A DNA stretch of 64,000 bases from Cloeon dipterum (taxonomy: Eukaryota > Arthropoda > Insecta > Ephemeroptera > Baetidae), in NCBI RefSeq assembly GCF_949628265.1, contig NC_088788.1, positions 26,336,335 to 26,400,334 of the forward strand. The letters run 5' to 3'. The notes beneath the pieces are model-generated. The model saw nothing but the letters and a program-made list of their open reading frames with translations. It ran no database searches and had not been told where the DNA came from. Position numbers and translations under genes: made by a program. This document shows, one piece after another, positions 11,167 to 23,363 of the stretch. Position 1 is the stretch's first letter; every line of letters begins with the position of its first letter.

Positions 11167-14100
11167 ATGAGCACCACCGCCGAGCCTCTTGCTGTCCTCG
11201 AGCACCGACACGCTCCTTGGATGCAGCATGCCACCGGTAAGCATCCATGCATTCCGAAAATTTGTAATTTATTCATATTAGCTATTCGCCTACTTTTTCG
11301 CCAAAAGAATCTGGTGCATAGTATGCTTCTATTAAGAAAATCGTGAAAATAATAAACAACTCTTCTGTTGGATTCCCCGTGATATTAGGCTTCGTATGAG
11401 TTAAACGCTGCAGGGATATTTCAGAAAACCTTGTATAACTGACTTTATTTACTCAATCAGGCTGTAGTATATTATTTTTCATAATTTTAACTAATGTTAC
11501 AATTTTCCGACTCTTCATAATTCTTGAGTTCATCAGGCTAAATAGCTTGGGTTTAGACAGACAGAATTGCGTCGCGAGCATTGATTGTGAATCTCAATTT
11601 CATAGTAAATTATGTTCATTTCGATCACAATTTCCATCTTAATCTTTCTCGCTACAAAAATGAGTACCATTTCACCCGTTACAAGTTTATCCAAAGTTTT
11701 TTTGCTGTATCATTTTGTTTTGAGTAGATTCAAAAACATAACAAACCTGAACGTCTACTAGAACAAAAGGAATGTCACTGTATCAAACTAATCTAAATTG
11801 AACACAACGGTTGAACAAAGCTTTGTGATTGCAATTTTACATTTGAATCAATTTTTCATTTTACAATAATGGTTTAAACAGCTATTTTCTCTACACGCAG
11901 AAATACATGTTTCAAGTAATAGCAAAAAGGAAGACAAAAGTCGCAATAACCTTATAGTGTCAAAAAATACTACATTTCTCGGATCTTTATCAGGTCCTAA
12001 GATTTCAACACATTGAAGCTTAAGAAGTATATTGATTTGTGGTGTTAACATCGTCCTTGAATTTTTAATTACTGAACTCCATTAAAAATCATACGTAGCA
12101 AGGAATGATGAATCTCCACCACTTTGGAGATAAAACACTTAGAATAAACATAACCTGTGAAGGTTCATAAGGTACGATTGAATATGCCAGTAAAAGTGGG
12201 ACTTATCTATCTTGAAGTGACATTTCAATTATCTCATTATCAGTCACAATCGTAATTTGCAAATCAATCAATATATTGTGTTTTTATCTGAACACACTAT
12301 TGGTTAGTGAGTGATTTCTAAATGGTTCGCAAAATCCTATATCTATTTGTCTATCATATATATAATTAAAAGAAAAAATTATGCACACAAAAAGTGATAA
12401 GGAATATTTCATTTTTTTAATCCTTCAATCAAAACTGAGATAATTTAAATAAATAAAAGAAAGACATGAATAATCATGGTGCTAAATATTACACTTCCAT
12501 TCATCGCATTTTGAAAGCAAAGAAGGCGAATAAAATTTAGCGCCGATTGGCATTTACATTTGATCTGACCTGACTCCAGGCAGCAGATCACATAATCTTG
12601 AACTGGAGCGATAACCCTCCCATTTTTCGTCAACAACAGCCAGACGTTGACGATGATAAGTGAAAATTTATCAAATAGTGTTTCGCAATTGCAGGTGCTT
12701 ACGTCGGCCGGGGTCGGCGCGGTGGCTGCTCGTCGGCTGCCAAGGACAGCGGCCAGCAGGGTCTCAGCAAGAGCCCGACCGGCCACAAGCCCCACCGAAT
12801 CTGCGGCGTGTGTGGCGACCGCGCCAGATCGCTCCACTTTGGTGGCCTCTCCTGTGACAGCTGCAAGGCCTTCTTCCGCAGGGCTGTCCAGAGTGGCACC
12901 TACAAGAGCTTCCAATGTCCTCATCAACCTGGAGGTATATACACTCAATATTTTCAATAATCAAAATCAACAGATTTAATTTCCAACGTTTCTATCCACT
13001 TCTTGGCTAAATGATACAAATTTCAGTAGATTTGGCTGTAATTACGATTATTTTTAATCCACAAAATATGTAATCATCAATTCACAATAATTTAGTTGGT
13101 TTCGTTAAAGTTTTTGATCGGAAAGTGATTTATAGGGTGGAACAAGTTCTGTGTGATCACCGTGGCTTCACGGAAGAGCTGCCAGAAGTGCCGATTTGAG
13201 GCTTGCGTGCAGATCGGAATGGAAATTTCTTGGGTGATGAGCGAAGCCGAGAGGCAGAGGCTGCTCATATCTCGCATGGCCAAAAAGCGCAAGCTAGACG
13301 ATGGAGACGCGCAGAACGCGACACCGAGCAGCTCGACTTCTGAGCCGAACAGCCCTGTGCTCCTCAATAAGGCCAGACCCCATCAAGACTATCTCTGGCC
13401 TCTCTACCCTGATAATGTAATTACAATCTTGAAATACTGAAAAATCTTGAAATTGGTCTCTCTATACCTAAAATCGTAAATCACGATGTTTTCAATTCAT
13501 TTTTCCTGGTTTTTAGAATTTAGATGCAGATCGTTTAAACAGATGGTGACTTTCAGGTGTGCCTTGAATCGTTCATGAGCCCGGCCGAGGCAGGTGCCAT
13601 TGAAAAAGTGAAGCAGGCGTGGAGCAACTCTATGCAGCTCATCCCAGCGACCCGGCTGGAGGGGCGAGATTTGAGCAATATGGATTTCAACCACACTGAG
13701 TGCATCAGAGCGATCAACGGCTCCATCAAAAGGTTTCAAGTCTTTGCGTCCCCATTGTTCGTTGACACTGATGTGGTTGACAAGGACAAGAAAACCATTC
13801 TGAAGAGTTGCATGCTGGACCTCTGCATTTTGAGAGCGTAATGCTATTCAAGTCGCGACTCACAACGAGAGTAACTCTTAAATCGTTTTCCAGGGCGCTG
13901 AATCATTTCCGAGGGGCAAACGTGTTGGAGAAAATCTTTCCAACAAATCTGCATGAGGTGCACATTCGGTTTGTGAAAGGCCTGCAGGAACTTTCCCTTG
14001 ACCAGACCACCATGCTGCTGTTTTTGGTTGTCATTCTTCTCAGCCCTGACCGTCCAGCTCTTGAGCAGCCAAAGAAGTTGGAGAAGATGCAGGTAATGTA

Positions 14101-16515
14101 TATTAGAATCAACAATTTAAATAAAATACTTTTTGTGAAATTTAAAATTGCCGAATGACTCACCTCTGGCTAATTTATTCAGATTTTATAAAAAAGGGAA
14201 AATTTTAGTTGGAAAAATGAAGTAACATGCTTTTGTACTGTACAGCAGCTCACACAGGCTTCATGAGCTGTACTTCACCTCCAAAATTTTATGCCATAGT
14301 ATTGTCAGCAAAGAATTCGGAATAAAGCTGCGCAGAGCTGGCAATGAAACCCTGGGTATGTTCCTCTAACGTGCAATTTTTTACCTCAAACGGCTAGATT
14401 CCATGAAATTAGAAGAACCCCTAAAACCTTTAAAATTTCTGTTGAGCATGATTATCAAGCTACGAAGTAGAGCATATTGACTTCTTATTTTAATACGTAA
14501 AAAGGGGCACTTTTTAATTAATCACAATGAAATTTTGTATGCAGACTGTCCTGGACAAGACAAGACACTATATCGATTGATACGTAATTTTATTTATTTC
14601 TTACAAAATCCTGGGTTTTCAAGATTGTAATAACACCAACTAACAGCTTATAACTCCTGAAGAAATTAAAATATTTTGAAGTTGAGTAAAAATATTAACT
14701 TCAAATTTAAATAATATAAGTGACAAAATACAATTATATAAGATAAATAATATTTTTTTTCATTTTTGAGTGTGTAAAATATAGTTATTATATTTAAAAA
14801 AAATAGACGTCGGAAGCGCCTGAAGTTACATCTGTTGTAAAATCACCGAGAAAGTAAAAATGTCCCATCAATCAATCTATCCTGTCAAGGAAGATACCAA
14901 AAATCGTCATGATTGAATAAAAATAATATTTTAAAATGGATTTTTAAATTTTTCCAAACAAATTGACTGTCTGTAACTTGAAAACACAATTCAAATTAAA
15001 CAATGGTAGATTGAAAACTTTAGAGTGGGGTCTATGTAAACATCACAAAAAATTGCATGTCAGTGCTGAACAAACTAAAGATACCCTTGTCAGCCGTTAA
15101 ATAATTTAAAATTTCGTAAAATTGCTTGCTTGTGTATTTATTTTTTCTGCTCCTTTAATTGTTTTGTTTACCAAAATGTCCATTTATTCATTAAAATTTC
15201 TCATCCAATTCCATTGCAGGAGTACTACCTGCTGCTTTTGTACAAATACATGGTTGGCCGGTACGGCATGCCAAAAGCCTCCGTTCTCTACCCAAAGCTG
15301 CTCAGCAAGATGGCAGACATTCAGGAACTGAGTGACTGCCATCAAGAGAACTACTTGCAGTTCGCTCAACACGAAGTACTATCAGTGAAGGAGGAGTTGA
15401 ACCGCATCCAGTGCTCTGATTGCCCTCCGTCCTACGAAGCTGCCTACTCTGGTGAACAGCACCACCTGAGCTCTTTTGACCAGACCTTCGCCTCACCTGT
15501 AACCTCTCCCACCAGCGAGCAATACTTGCCGACACCCACCCCACAGAGCTTCTACTCGCAGACAGCGTCGCCCAACTCTGACGCTGGCTACATGTCCTAC
15601 GAGGAGAAGCAGGGCTTTTTCTTTGAAGGAGTGCAGCCCAATAACTTCATGCAAGATTTTCAGAATAATACTCTACTGCAAGGGCAGTGCTTGTAAGTAA
15701 TCCTAGAGATATTATTTTCCAAGTTATTTTAAGGAGGTATTCAATAGATTAGCAAGCATATCAGCATTGTTTATCGAAAACTTTTAATGTAAAATTCTTA
15801 GTATCTCGGGAGAAAAGTATTTTTTCGCAGTTATTCCTGTCCACAATTTTTGAATTTTCACTTCCTGGATGTACAAGCTGATAAAAAAATTAAAGAATTT
15901 TTCTCCAATTACTGTTTTTTCTGGTTTTCTCCATTATTGCTTTAAAATCATTCTTGATTTGTCTAAGACATCATTCCACGACTTTCCACACGAATTAGTA
16001 AGATTGGAATATTAGCTTAGTATTGAAAAACTTAGTATCAAAACATTTATTGTCAAATCAACTCTCTGAGACGTGACAACCAGAAAAAATTTGGGAGGCC
16101 GAAAATAAGTTTTATGAAATAAATCTTTTAAAGTTCATCTGCCTAACTGACCAAAACCTTTATATTGATGGAGATTTAACGTGACCGACTTTGCAGCCAG
16201 CAAGAAATGTGCCTGCCGCAGAACACGCAGCAGTTCCAGTACCCTGCCAACCAGTTCAACTATGATGAGGGCAAGCTTGGACAATTCCAAGCCACTTGTG
16301 CGAGCCCAAATGATGGAGTTACTCACAGCCAGTCTGGGCTGTCACCTAGCCTGGAATCCAGCCTTGGCTCCAGCCTCAGCACCAATTACGGGTCGAGTCC
16401 GAAAGAACTGAGTAGCGAAGAATATTTGCCAACAGATTTCCCGCAGTCAGTTTTCCCGCTCGATCAAGACACGGACAACACGAGTGTTTACTTCAATGTG
16501 TTTCAAAAGTGCTGA
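11167..16515 (+). CDS. Nuclear hormone receptor, NR1-like, with enlarged second zinc finger
   Basis: Seven coding exons join in phase: 11167-11236, 12695-12934, 13136-13416, 13557-13837, 13894-14092, 15220-15692 and 16197-16515, giving 620 residues. The DNA-binding domain spans about residues 60-127. Finger one has C60, C63, C77 and C80 and the P-box CDSCKAFFRR. Finger two has C98, C109, C119 and C122, ending in SRKSCQKCRFEAC. The first two cysteines of finger two are ten residues apart rather than the usual five, and the extra residues flank an intron. The ligand-binding region follows, with typical helix motifs such as LLFLVVILLSPDRP and a LYPKLLSKMADI-like helix 10. Beyond it is a long Ser/Gln/Pro-rich tail, with no clear AF-2 helix of the PLLQEIF type. 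The protein should act in the nucleus as a ligand- or partner-regulated transcription factor. The P-box places it near the VDR/HR96/HR97 part of NR1, but the exact subgroup is unresolved. A TCATTC initiator-like site sits at 11102-11107. Confidence 0.88.
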
Positions 16516-16543
16516 CCACCTTAAGCTTTATGCATTTTTTCTA

Positions 16544-16549
16544 AATAAA
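16544..16549 (+). terminator. Polyadenylation signal of the nuclear receptor gene
   Basis: AATAAA lies 28 bases after the receptor stop codon at 16513-16515. It is the first such signal downstream and implies a very short 3' UTR. Confidence 0.6.
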
Positions 16550-18318
16550 CGCAAAACTAAACCATGCATTTTACTATCTGATGTCTCCGTAATTGGTGCA
16601 TCAAACGAATTTTGTTAAACTTTTGCTCCAATTAAAATACGAGAATAATATACACACAACAATTATTACAAAATTCACACACTGCATTTTCCAAGACACA
16701 CAAGAAAATCACATTGGCACTTCACTTAATAGGTTGGTACCTTTTCTAATGAGAGACCGTACCTCATGCTTCAAATTAAATGTTTAAAAATTGTCATAGT
16801 TGCGCTTTTGCTAGCAAACCAAAATTCCTGTTGAAACAACCTATAACATCGAGGATGACTAAAAAGCCGCATAGGATTACAATGGCCCCGTGAAGAAACC
16901 AACCCTGCGGTGAAAGACCTCCGCACAAAATATAATTATGCTTTTGATTTGATCGAAACGCTAAAAAACTATTGATTTAAGTAATTAAATTCGTGCAAGC
17001 AGGAAAGTTGCTAACGTTCGTATAGCTTTCTCCAAACCAACAGAACCGACTGAGTGCGCGTTTAAGGAGAGTATAGAGATTAGGATTAGATATTTGATCA
17101 AAAGTATCAACTGATAAAGTATGGTCATATTTTATAATTTATTTTTCAAATACTTTCCCAAAATTAAAACAGACAGCAGTGCCATAATTATTAAAGCTCT
17201 GAAATCAACATAAAATAATTTATTGGAAACTTTGAAAGACCCCAATAGGATTTGGTGAAGTTCTTTTTTTCTGCGTTTTTGAGTATATTTATTTGAGAAG
17301 TTTGCACCACTTTAGCGTTCAGCTGCAAGAACATTCCCCCTCCCATAGTAATGACTATACCTTTTAGATACCGCATACTGTCACATCAGTTTCTTGAAGT
17401 GAAGGGATTCCATGGGCTATGTTTGATTTAATTTAAAAATGTAAGACACCACTCAGACTACTGGACTACCATCCCACTAGCACTAGTGCAGGTGGTGAAC
17501 GATCATCGATGATGGTCAGCCCCTGTGGGACCATCCATCCTCCTCACGCTCAGGTAATCCAGTTGTGACTCCTCATCGTGGGTGTCTTGAGCGCATTGAA
17601 GAGAATCAATGCGGGCGAAACATACTACAGAAATGATCCTGTGAAGTATGATCTTAACCTAACTTTGGATGAAAATCAAACCCAGGGATTTAGCATGAAA
17701 GAGAAAAGCGTCATTAATTTGGTTTTTAAATAGTTCTGTTAAATCCATTATTAAGCTAATTAAAGGCAATGTAAGTCCACAATATGTGCCGGTGTTTTGT
17801 TAAAGTAAAGATATCCCATTTAAGTGTCAAAAATCCATTATTAAATTATTCAACGGGTTAATAGTTTAATATTAAATCAAATCGGCACTTGCCATCTATT
17901 AGTGAATTTTGGTACTGGAAGTTGCAAGACTAGAACAGGCGCCATATTTTTTTTAACACTATAGATCCGCGGGAGATTTGAATTTCTTTAAATAATTTTA
18001 TTTTGTCCAATTTGACCTATGTATGTACTGTTTGGTTGTTATAGCAACATTCAACATTGTTTGTTTTCCAACTTCTTCGCAAATTTTCAGTTTTTAACGT
18101 GAAAAAGCGAAACAAAACTCTTTTTCTTGATGTATGTAATATTGATAGAGAGAAAAATGCATTCCTCAAAAGAAACTCGGATCATCACAAAATAATACCA
18201 AAATGGTTCAAGCTGAAAAAGCAATAAAAGCGATGAACTTTATATTTCTTATTTTCATTTAAAAAATGAAGAAAATAAAAGTGAATTTAGCTCTAATCTA
18301 AACCGAAAATTTCAATCT
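16550..18318. other. Intergenic stretch between nuclear receptor and tRNA
   Basis: AT-rich sequence with no supported gene. A GC-richer block at about 17440-17660 contains short palindromes (GCACTAGTGC, CATCGATG) and could be a worn mobile-element fragment. Nothing in it could be assigned to a family. Confidence 0.4.
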
Positions 18319-18334
18319 AAAAAAATTAAAAAGA
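18319..18334 (-). terminator. RNA polymerase III terminator of tRNA-Gly
   Basis: Just downstream of the tRNA on the minus strand are runs of five and then seven T residues (18332-18328 and 18325-18319). This is the usual Pol III stop signal. Confidence 0.75.
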
Positions 18335-18405
18335 TGCACCGCCCGGGAATCGAACCCGGGTCGCAAGAATGGGAATCTTGCATGATACCATTACACCAGC
18401 GGTGC
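18335..18405 (-). tRNA. tRNA-Gly (anticodon CCC)
   Basis: A 71-nt tRNA with acceptor stem GCACCGC/GCGGTGC and discriminator A. The anticodon stem is CAAGA/TCTTG around the loop TTCCCAT, giving anticodon CCC. The T arm is CCCGG-GTTCGATT-CCGGG. Box A (TGGTGTAATGG) and box B (GGTTCGATTCC) are intact. It has no intron and matches the conserved metazoan tRNA-Gly(CCC) type. The next gene, MCRIP, starts about 350 bp away on the opposite strand. Confidence 0.96.
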
Positions 18406-18756
18406 GCACAGCCAAAACTAGGGTATCGTTAACTTACTTATACCAACTTGTTAGTTTTTTCTAATTTAATTATTTATTCGGAGTTATCTGATAGTTTGTC
18501 AATTTTTACTGTTTGAAAGCCCCCAGAGAATTTCTAATTTCTTCCTCAACGAGATATTAAAAGAAACTTGGACTAGTTAAAGATAATGAGAGGGGCGGAG
18601 CAGGAATGGTAGCCATATTTGATCCACGGTGTTCACGATATAGCATAACCAGCGCCAGGCCAGAGCCAGTGGCAATAACTCGACACTCGCTCAAACGGAC
18701 TGGACGGAGCACGGGAGCACACAACACACAATTTTGTTAAATGATTGCATAATAAA

Positions 18757-20350
18757 ATGTACACTGTCTCGAAGGGCCAGAGCAAAATAGTCGAGAAGAC
18801 CAGAAGGGGTGAGTAGATTCCTGACACCATTGCCATGGAATTGTTTCACAGAAAGATTTCCTTGTAGTTGGAATCGGTCAGAAAATAGAGCGCCTGGACT
18901 CACGGGACCATTATCGCCGAACAGCTGAATGCAATGGCAATGGCGAGGAGGGCCACATTATGAAGTAAGTTTGGTCTTTGCACCATGAGGGAACAGCTTT
19001 TGATAGTCACAGGGTGAATTTTCTGCAAGGAATTCCATACGACTGCCTCTTCATCACGGCAAAATTCGCCAATGACGTCACAAGCGAGCCCCCAGTATAC
19101 TTTGACGTCAATCACATGGTCTCCTTTAAATAATTAATTAAATGTACAAAAATTATATTTTTAATCTTTGGTCTCTTGAACTACAGCAGCAGCTCTTTGT
19201 AATTTTGACGGAACAGTTTACTTTAAAATAGAATATTGGAATGAAAAAGTCAAACCTGGGTGTTGTTGGAGACATGAAGAAAGTTCATGCACGACTAGAA
19301 CTATCTATTATTGTTCTACATATTTTTAAACATTATTCCATAGAGTCGGGAGGACTCTAAAACATTCTATTTGCACACCGCCAAGTCACAGTCGCATTCA
19401 TTGAAATTTTGCTACTATGACAACACACTTGTTTCAAAACAATAGAAATTTTACTTCCGCGCATCTTAAATTAAGTGTTATGTATTATAATATTGATTTT
19501 GAGAAGAGTCTAAATCTAAGATATTTTCAGCCAACCGAAGCCCGTCTTCAACAGCAATATTAGCAAAAAATTTGCAAGCCAAAAATCTCGCCAAGAGGAA
19601 ATCACGCCGCAGCATAAAGAGATGATAAATTATGTGCATGATTGTGAGTATCCACTTAATTAAATCATCAAAATAGCATCCTGACTGACTGACTGACTTA
19701 ACAAAGTTAAATTTGCGCGTTTTTGAGGTTCACATTCATGTCATACCGTTATCTCAGATCAGATCAAAGGTCTGCAAAATCGAAAAATCAGATAAGAAAC
19801 TTAAGCAATAGTGCTAGTTGTTATTTTCGTAACTGCATCAGTTCATCATTTGCTCAACCATAATTTTTCCATTTCCAGCCTGGAATTTAGTATCTGAGGA
19901 GATGGATGCCCATGACAAAAATCAAAGTAAGTGATTCTTACTGATTAGATGTCGAACTGCAACATTTTGGATTTTCTCTGGGATAAGCCGCTGTAACTTT
20001 GTTTAAAAATTGAATGCTTCTCCAGCTGCTGGAGAATAAATTTGGCTTTTGACCTCTTGGGTGGTCAAGCCACCACAAAATTATGTGGCTGAGCCCTTAA
20101 AACATAAGGAAAAATATTGTTGGCTTAATTCGCCTTGTGTTACATAATCTAAAATTTCCAGACAAAAATGGCACGGTGGCTTATTTCGAGTGCAGCGAGG
20201 AGTGCAGAGAGCTGCAGGGTAGGGCAATCAAAACATAAATGCAAAAGTCACAAGAAATTCATTTGAGACGATTTTCCAGATTTCAAACCATTCGACCTGG
20301 AGAATTGGTGGGGCAAGCGAATATTCAGCAAAATCACAGAGTCGCTGTAA
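18757..20350 (+). CDS. MCRIP: MCRIP-family protein (MAPK-regulated corepressor-interacting protein)
   Basis: Six small exons join in phase: 18757-18808, 18868-18964, 19531-19643, 19879-19926, 20162-20218 and 20280-20350, giving 145 residues. The start MYTVSKGQSKIV matches the hallmark N-terminus of the family (MYTxxKGPSK in MCRIP2). The middle has ITPQHKEMINYVHDSW, corresponding to the conserved AHEENVRF..AW segment. The end has FKPFDLENWWGKRI followed by FSKITESL, matching the C-terminus of MCRIP2. In vertebrates, MCRIPs bind CtBP and the DDX6/EDC3 machinery and act in ERK-controlled gene silencing and stress granules; the role here is inferred from that. Every donor and acceptor follows GT/AG, and the exons are too short to stand out as open frames. 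An ATTAAA at 20455-20460 may be the polyadenylation signal. Hydrophobic open frames on the opposite strand are shadows of these exons. Confidence 0.9.
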
Positions 20351-20464
20351 ACCTCGGCTGATGCGTCGCGAGTGCATTGTGACGCAGAGACTCAAGCCGA
20401 CACATTACAGAGCTGTGACAAGATTTACCGAGAGACTCATTAGACACTGTAAGATTAAAAAAAG

Positions 20465-20533
20465 ATGGAAACAACGCCGCCGTTTGTGGAAACCCTCCTG
20501 CACAAGAGCGGTTGGCTTCAGGGCCTGCATAAA
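20465..20533 (+). other. Candidate isolated first coding exon (weak)
   Basis: ATG in a good context (AAAGATGG) opens 23 codons, then a strong donor GTAAGTAAG follows. The peptide ends HKSGWLQGLHK, which resembles the first strand of a PH domain. No matching downstream exon (for example an RWFVL motif) was found in the next 10 kb. It overlaps the likely 3' end of MCRIP, so it may be chance or part of that 3' UTR. Confidence 0.2.
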
Positions 20534-21595
20534 GTAAGTAAGAAAGAAAGAAAGCAATTCTTTCCCCGTCGTTTTCTGGTGTTGATGGGTAGGGGAAATA
20601 TTTTGGAAACCAAAGACTGTACTGCGAAATGTGAAGATATTATTTTGTAAAACTGCACACATGTTCCTACCAGCAAGGTAAATTGAATGATAAATTTTCA
20701 CTGATTCGATTGTGAAATTGCCTTTGTGAAAGGAACAAGTTAAAACCAAATCTTCACCCCTAGTCTGTGGCCCCCATTCCACTCTTCGGGCGGCAGAGCA
20801 GAGCTCTTAACTCCGTGCTGTCAGGCACAACTAGTAATAGCCGAGCAGACTTGTGATTTTCCCTTGTAGACTTGAACAATCAATCTTGAGGCACATGTTC
20901 TTTTTTGCTTCGGCTGAATTGTTCTTATCCGAGCGGAAAATCTGCTGCTCAGGCAATCAAATAACAAATTGTAGTTCAAAACACATGTTTGTGCGTATGC
21001 ATGATGCAGCAGTTGTTATTATTTTGGATGGATGGGTATTTTTTAACCTCTCTCTTCTGTAAAAAGACAACAGAAATTAGTAGCTTACAGAGCATATCAC
21101 ATTTAATTTTTTTAAATTCTGTCTTTGTGTCCATTATTTGTATGATCAAAATTGATTTTTAACTAACGTGATACATTTAACAATAAATTATAGAGAATGC
21201 TTTTATTTCTCTTTCAGCTCAAATTGCTTTCAGCTTCAAGTCAGAGCAGAATTATCCCGATGTTGATTTTATACTTAAAATGTTATGCTCTCGTAGTCTC
21301 TTTACAAATATATGTTCAAATTAGTCTAGCCCGTGATTTGAAAAGGGCTGGCCAGCTTCTAATGGCACTACTGATGGATCCACATCATTGGACTAATACT
21401 TAAAGGTTCTGGGAGCCACCTTTTTACAAATGCCTGGCATTGGAAGCTCCAGGGCAACCCTGAGTTGGCAAGCCCTTTTCTCACTCATCAACCGAAGCAT
21501 CATATACAATTTTATTTTTGTATTTGATTTGGTTATAGTTGTCTATTTTCGTAAATTTGCTCCGGTTGACGGGTTTCTTGGACCCTTGGCCAGGT

Positions 21596-21614
21596 GCTAC
21601 CCTTTCAGGGTAGC
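21596..21614. repeat. Perfect 8-bp hairpin
   Basis: GCTACCCT and AGGGTAGC flank the loop TTC. An imperfect longer inverted pair (GAAAAGGGCTGGCC near 21339 against GGCAAGCCCTTTTC near 21467) lies just upstream. Together they suggest a worn structured repeat. No function can be assigned. Confidence 0.4.
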
Positions 21615-23127
21615 GTAGGCTATGTCCCTGAGCGAGGACAGTATCAATCAAGAGTGACTAGTTGCATTTCTCGTCAAGAGTAGTAAATTGTTAGGTAGGT
21701 ACACATATTATACAAGCCAGCAATTATATTCGGCGGCCGCTGATCGTCCAAAAGGCCTCTTTTGACGGCCTTGCGCGGGCAAGTCGTGGCCGCCGGCCGC
21801 CAGCCGGGCTGTCTGTTGTTATTGTAGACTGGCCTGTGGCCGGCGGTGCATTGTTATTTTTTTGTGAGTTTCTAATAAACGTCGGGCCTTATAAGCTTGA
21901 AACACTTGATTTTATTCTAAACATTTCCTTAATAAATCTCAAAAGGCATACAATGAAAACTTGGCATTGATGATAATTATTAAATGGACCTGCTCCTATT
22001 TCTTGTTTTTAAGTAATATAAGTTTCCCGCTACGAATGTTTGATACAGGCATCCAATTTCTCTTGAGACTAGAGCCAGTTGCCTAGATATGTTGGAATTT
22101 AATATTACCAAACGATGTCCACGTTGATCGTGACCGTAATTGCATGAAAGGATAATTAAGATTTTGATATTTGGAGCTGCAGTAGAAATAAATAAAGCAA
22201 ATTTGAGATGTTTAAAGGGGGGAAGTCAGTTAGCACAAAAAATAGATACAACGGTGTGTGCAATCGCCCGTAAAAGTCTCTTTCAGAAAAGATGAGCCGC
22301 CGCCAAGAGACAATTTTTTATTGGTTTTTCACTATTAAAAATGGGTGTGTAAAGTGTGCACCCCCTCCGACCGAGTGTAATTGGACGGCGCGTATATAGA
22401 GCGCCTAAAAACAAAACCAGAGCGTAGATCAAGTTGCAAGCGAAACCAGAGGTTTGAAATTAATTTTAAACATGTGTGTGTTATATGTACGCTCTCGCAC
22501 ACCCGAATCAAATTAATTTTGCTGTCTGCAGCTGAGGAAGTTTCAGCCCTTCGGTGTTTTTCGTTCATCACATTCCTTCAACAAACCATTGCAACTACAA
22601 TGAGTTGAAATGGTATTGTACAAAAGCCTAAATTTGCTAATATGACGTAACATTGTTTCAAGTTGTTAATAATTAAATTCTGAAAACTCATTTTCACCTT
22701 ATTAAAAATGCTCTGAAAATTTGGATAGAGCGAAAATGTGTGAGGTTACCGTTTAAATTTACGAGAGAATCAGCTCCAAAGTTTGCATGCTAATCAAGAG
22801 GTGAGCATGGTCTCCTTCTTGAAAATCGTGATTTTTTACCCCCTAATTCACACACCGTTGGATAAATCACGACGAGAGGAATCAAAATGAAAAAGTTATT
22901 TTTGGCTAATTCTGAAATTTAAGAACAACTGTTATTTGGCCCTAATTTGATCAAAGCACATTATATCGAGCCAAACTTTCAATTTAATAAAATGCTAATT
23001 ATTGTTGTCAACAATTCAAATTAGTTTCAATTTTTTGGATATTTTTCAACATCTCGAACATGATGAATGTAATTTCTGATTCAAAAATATTTGCTCCTAA
23101 AATGATAATTTATTCAATGTTTCAATA

Positions 23128-23363
23128 CCGACTCGCTACTTGCTGGTTTGCACCTTTCCAGCATGCGTGATTTGGCTTCACGGGACGAATGTCTTGCGTT
23201 TCAATGCAGTCCTCGGTGCGGAGGCAAGTGGCCCTTGAGTGGGCTGGGTCCCTGTGCGGCCTGGTGCGCCCATGTTATCCGTTCGCGGTGTTATTGGGAC
23301 CCGGGTTTCAGCATCCGTGCTAGTGCAGTGCGCGCCCTTTCCGGTCCTTGGACAGGGATAAAA
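23128..23363 (+). repeat. GC-rich interspersed repeat, arm A, solo copy
   Basis: Starts CCGACTCGCTACTTGC and ends GGACAGGGATAAAA. It is almost identical to the copies at 25340-25621 (opposite strand) and 51637-51900. The near-identity suggests recent spread or conversion. It carries a shared open frame, but no domain is recognisable in it. Confidence 0.85.

Noticed and set aside
18633-19115. Hydrophobic minus-strand open frames that look like a chemoreceptor pseudogene with stops
   Set aside because: The opposite strand carries MCRIP exons 1 and 2 with matching splice sites and family motifs, so these frames are shadows.
19680-19698. TGAC microsatellite (four units)
   Set aside because: It is too short to be notable and lies inside a MCRIP intron. 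A similar CATT run near 27820 was dismissed for the same reason.
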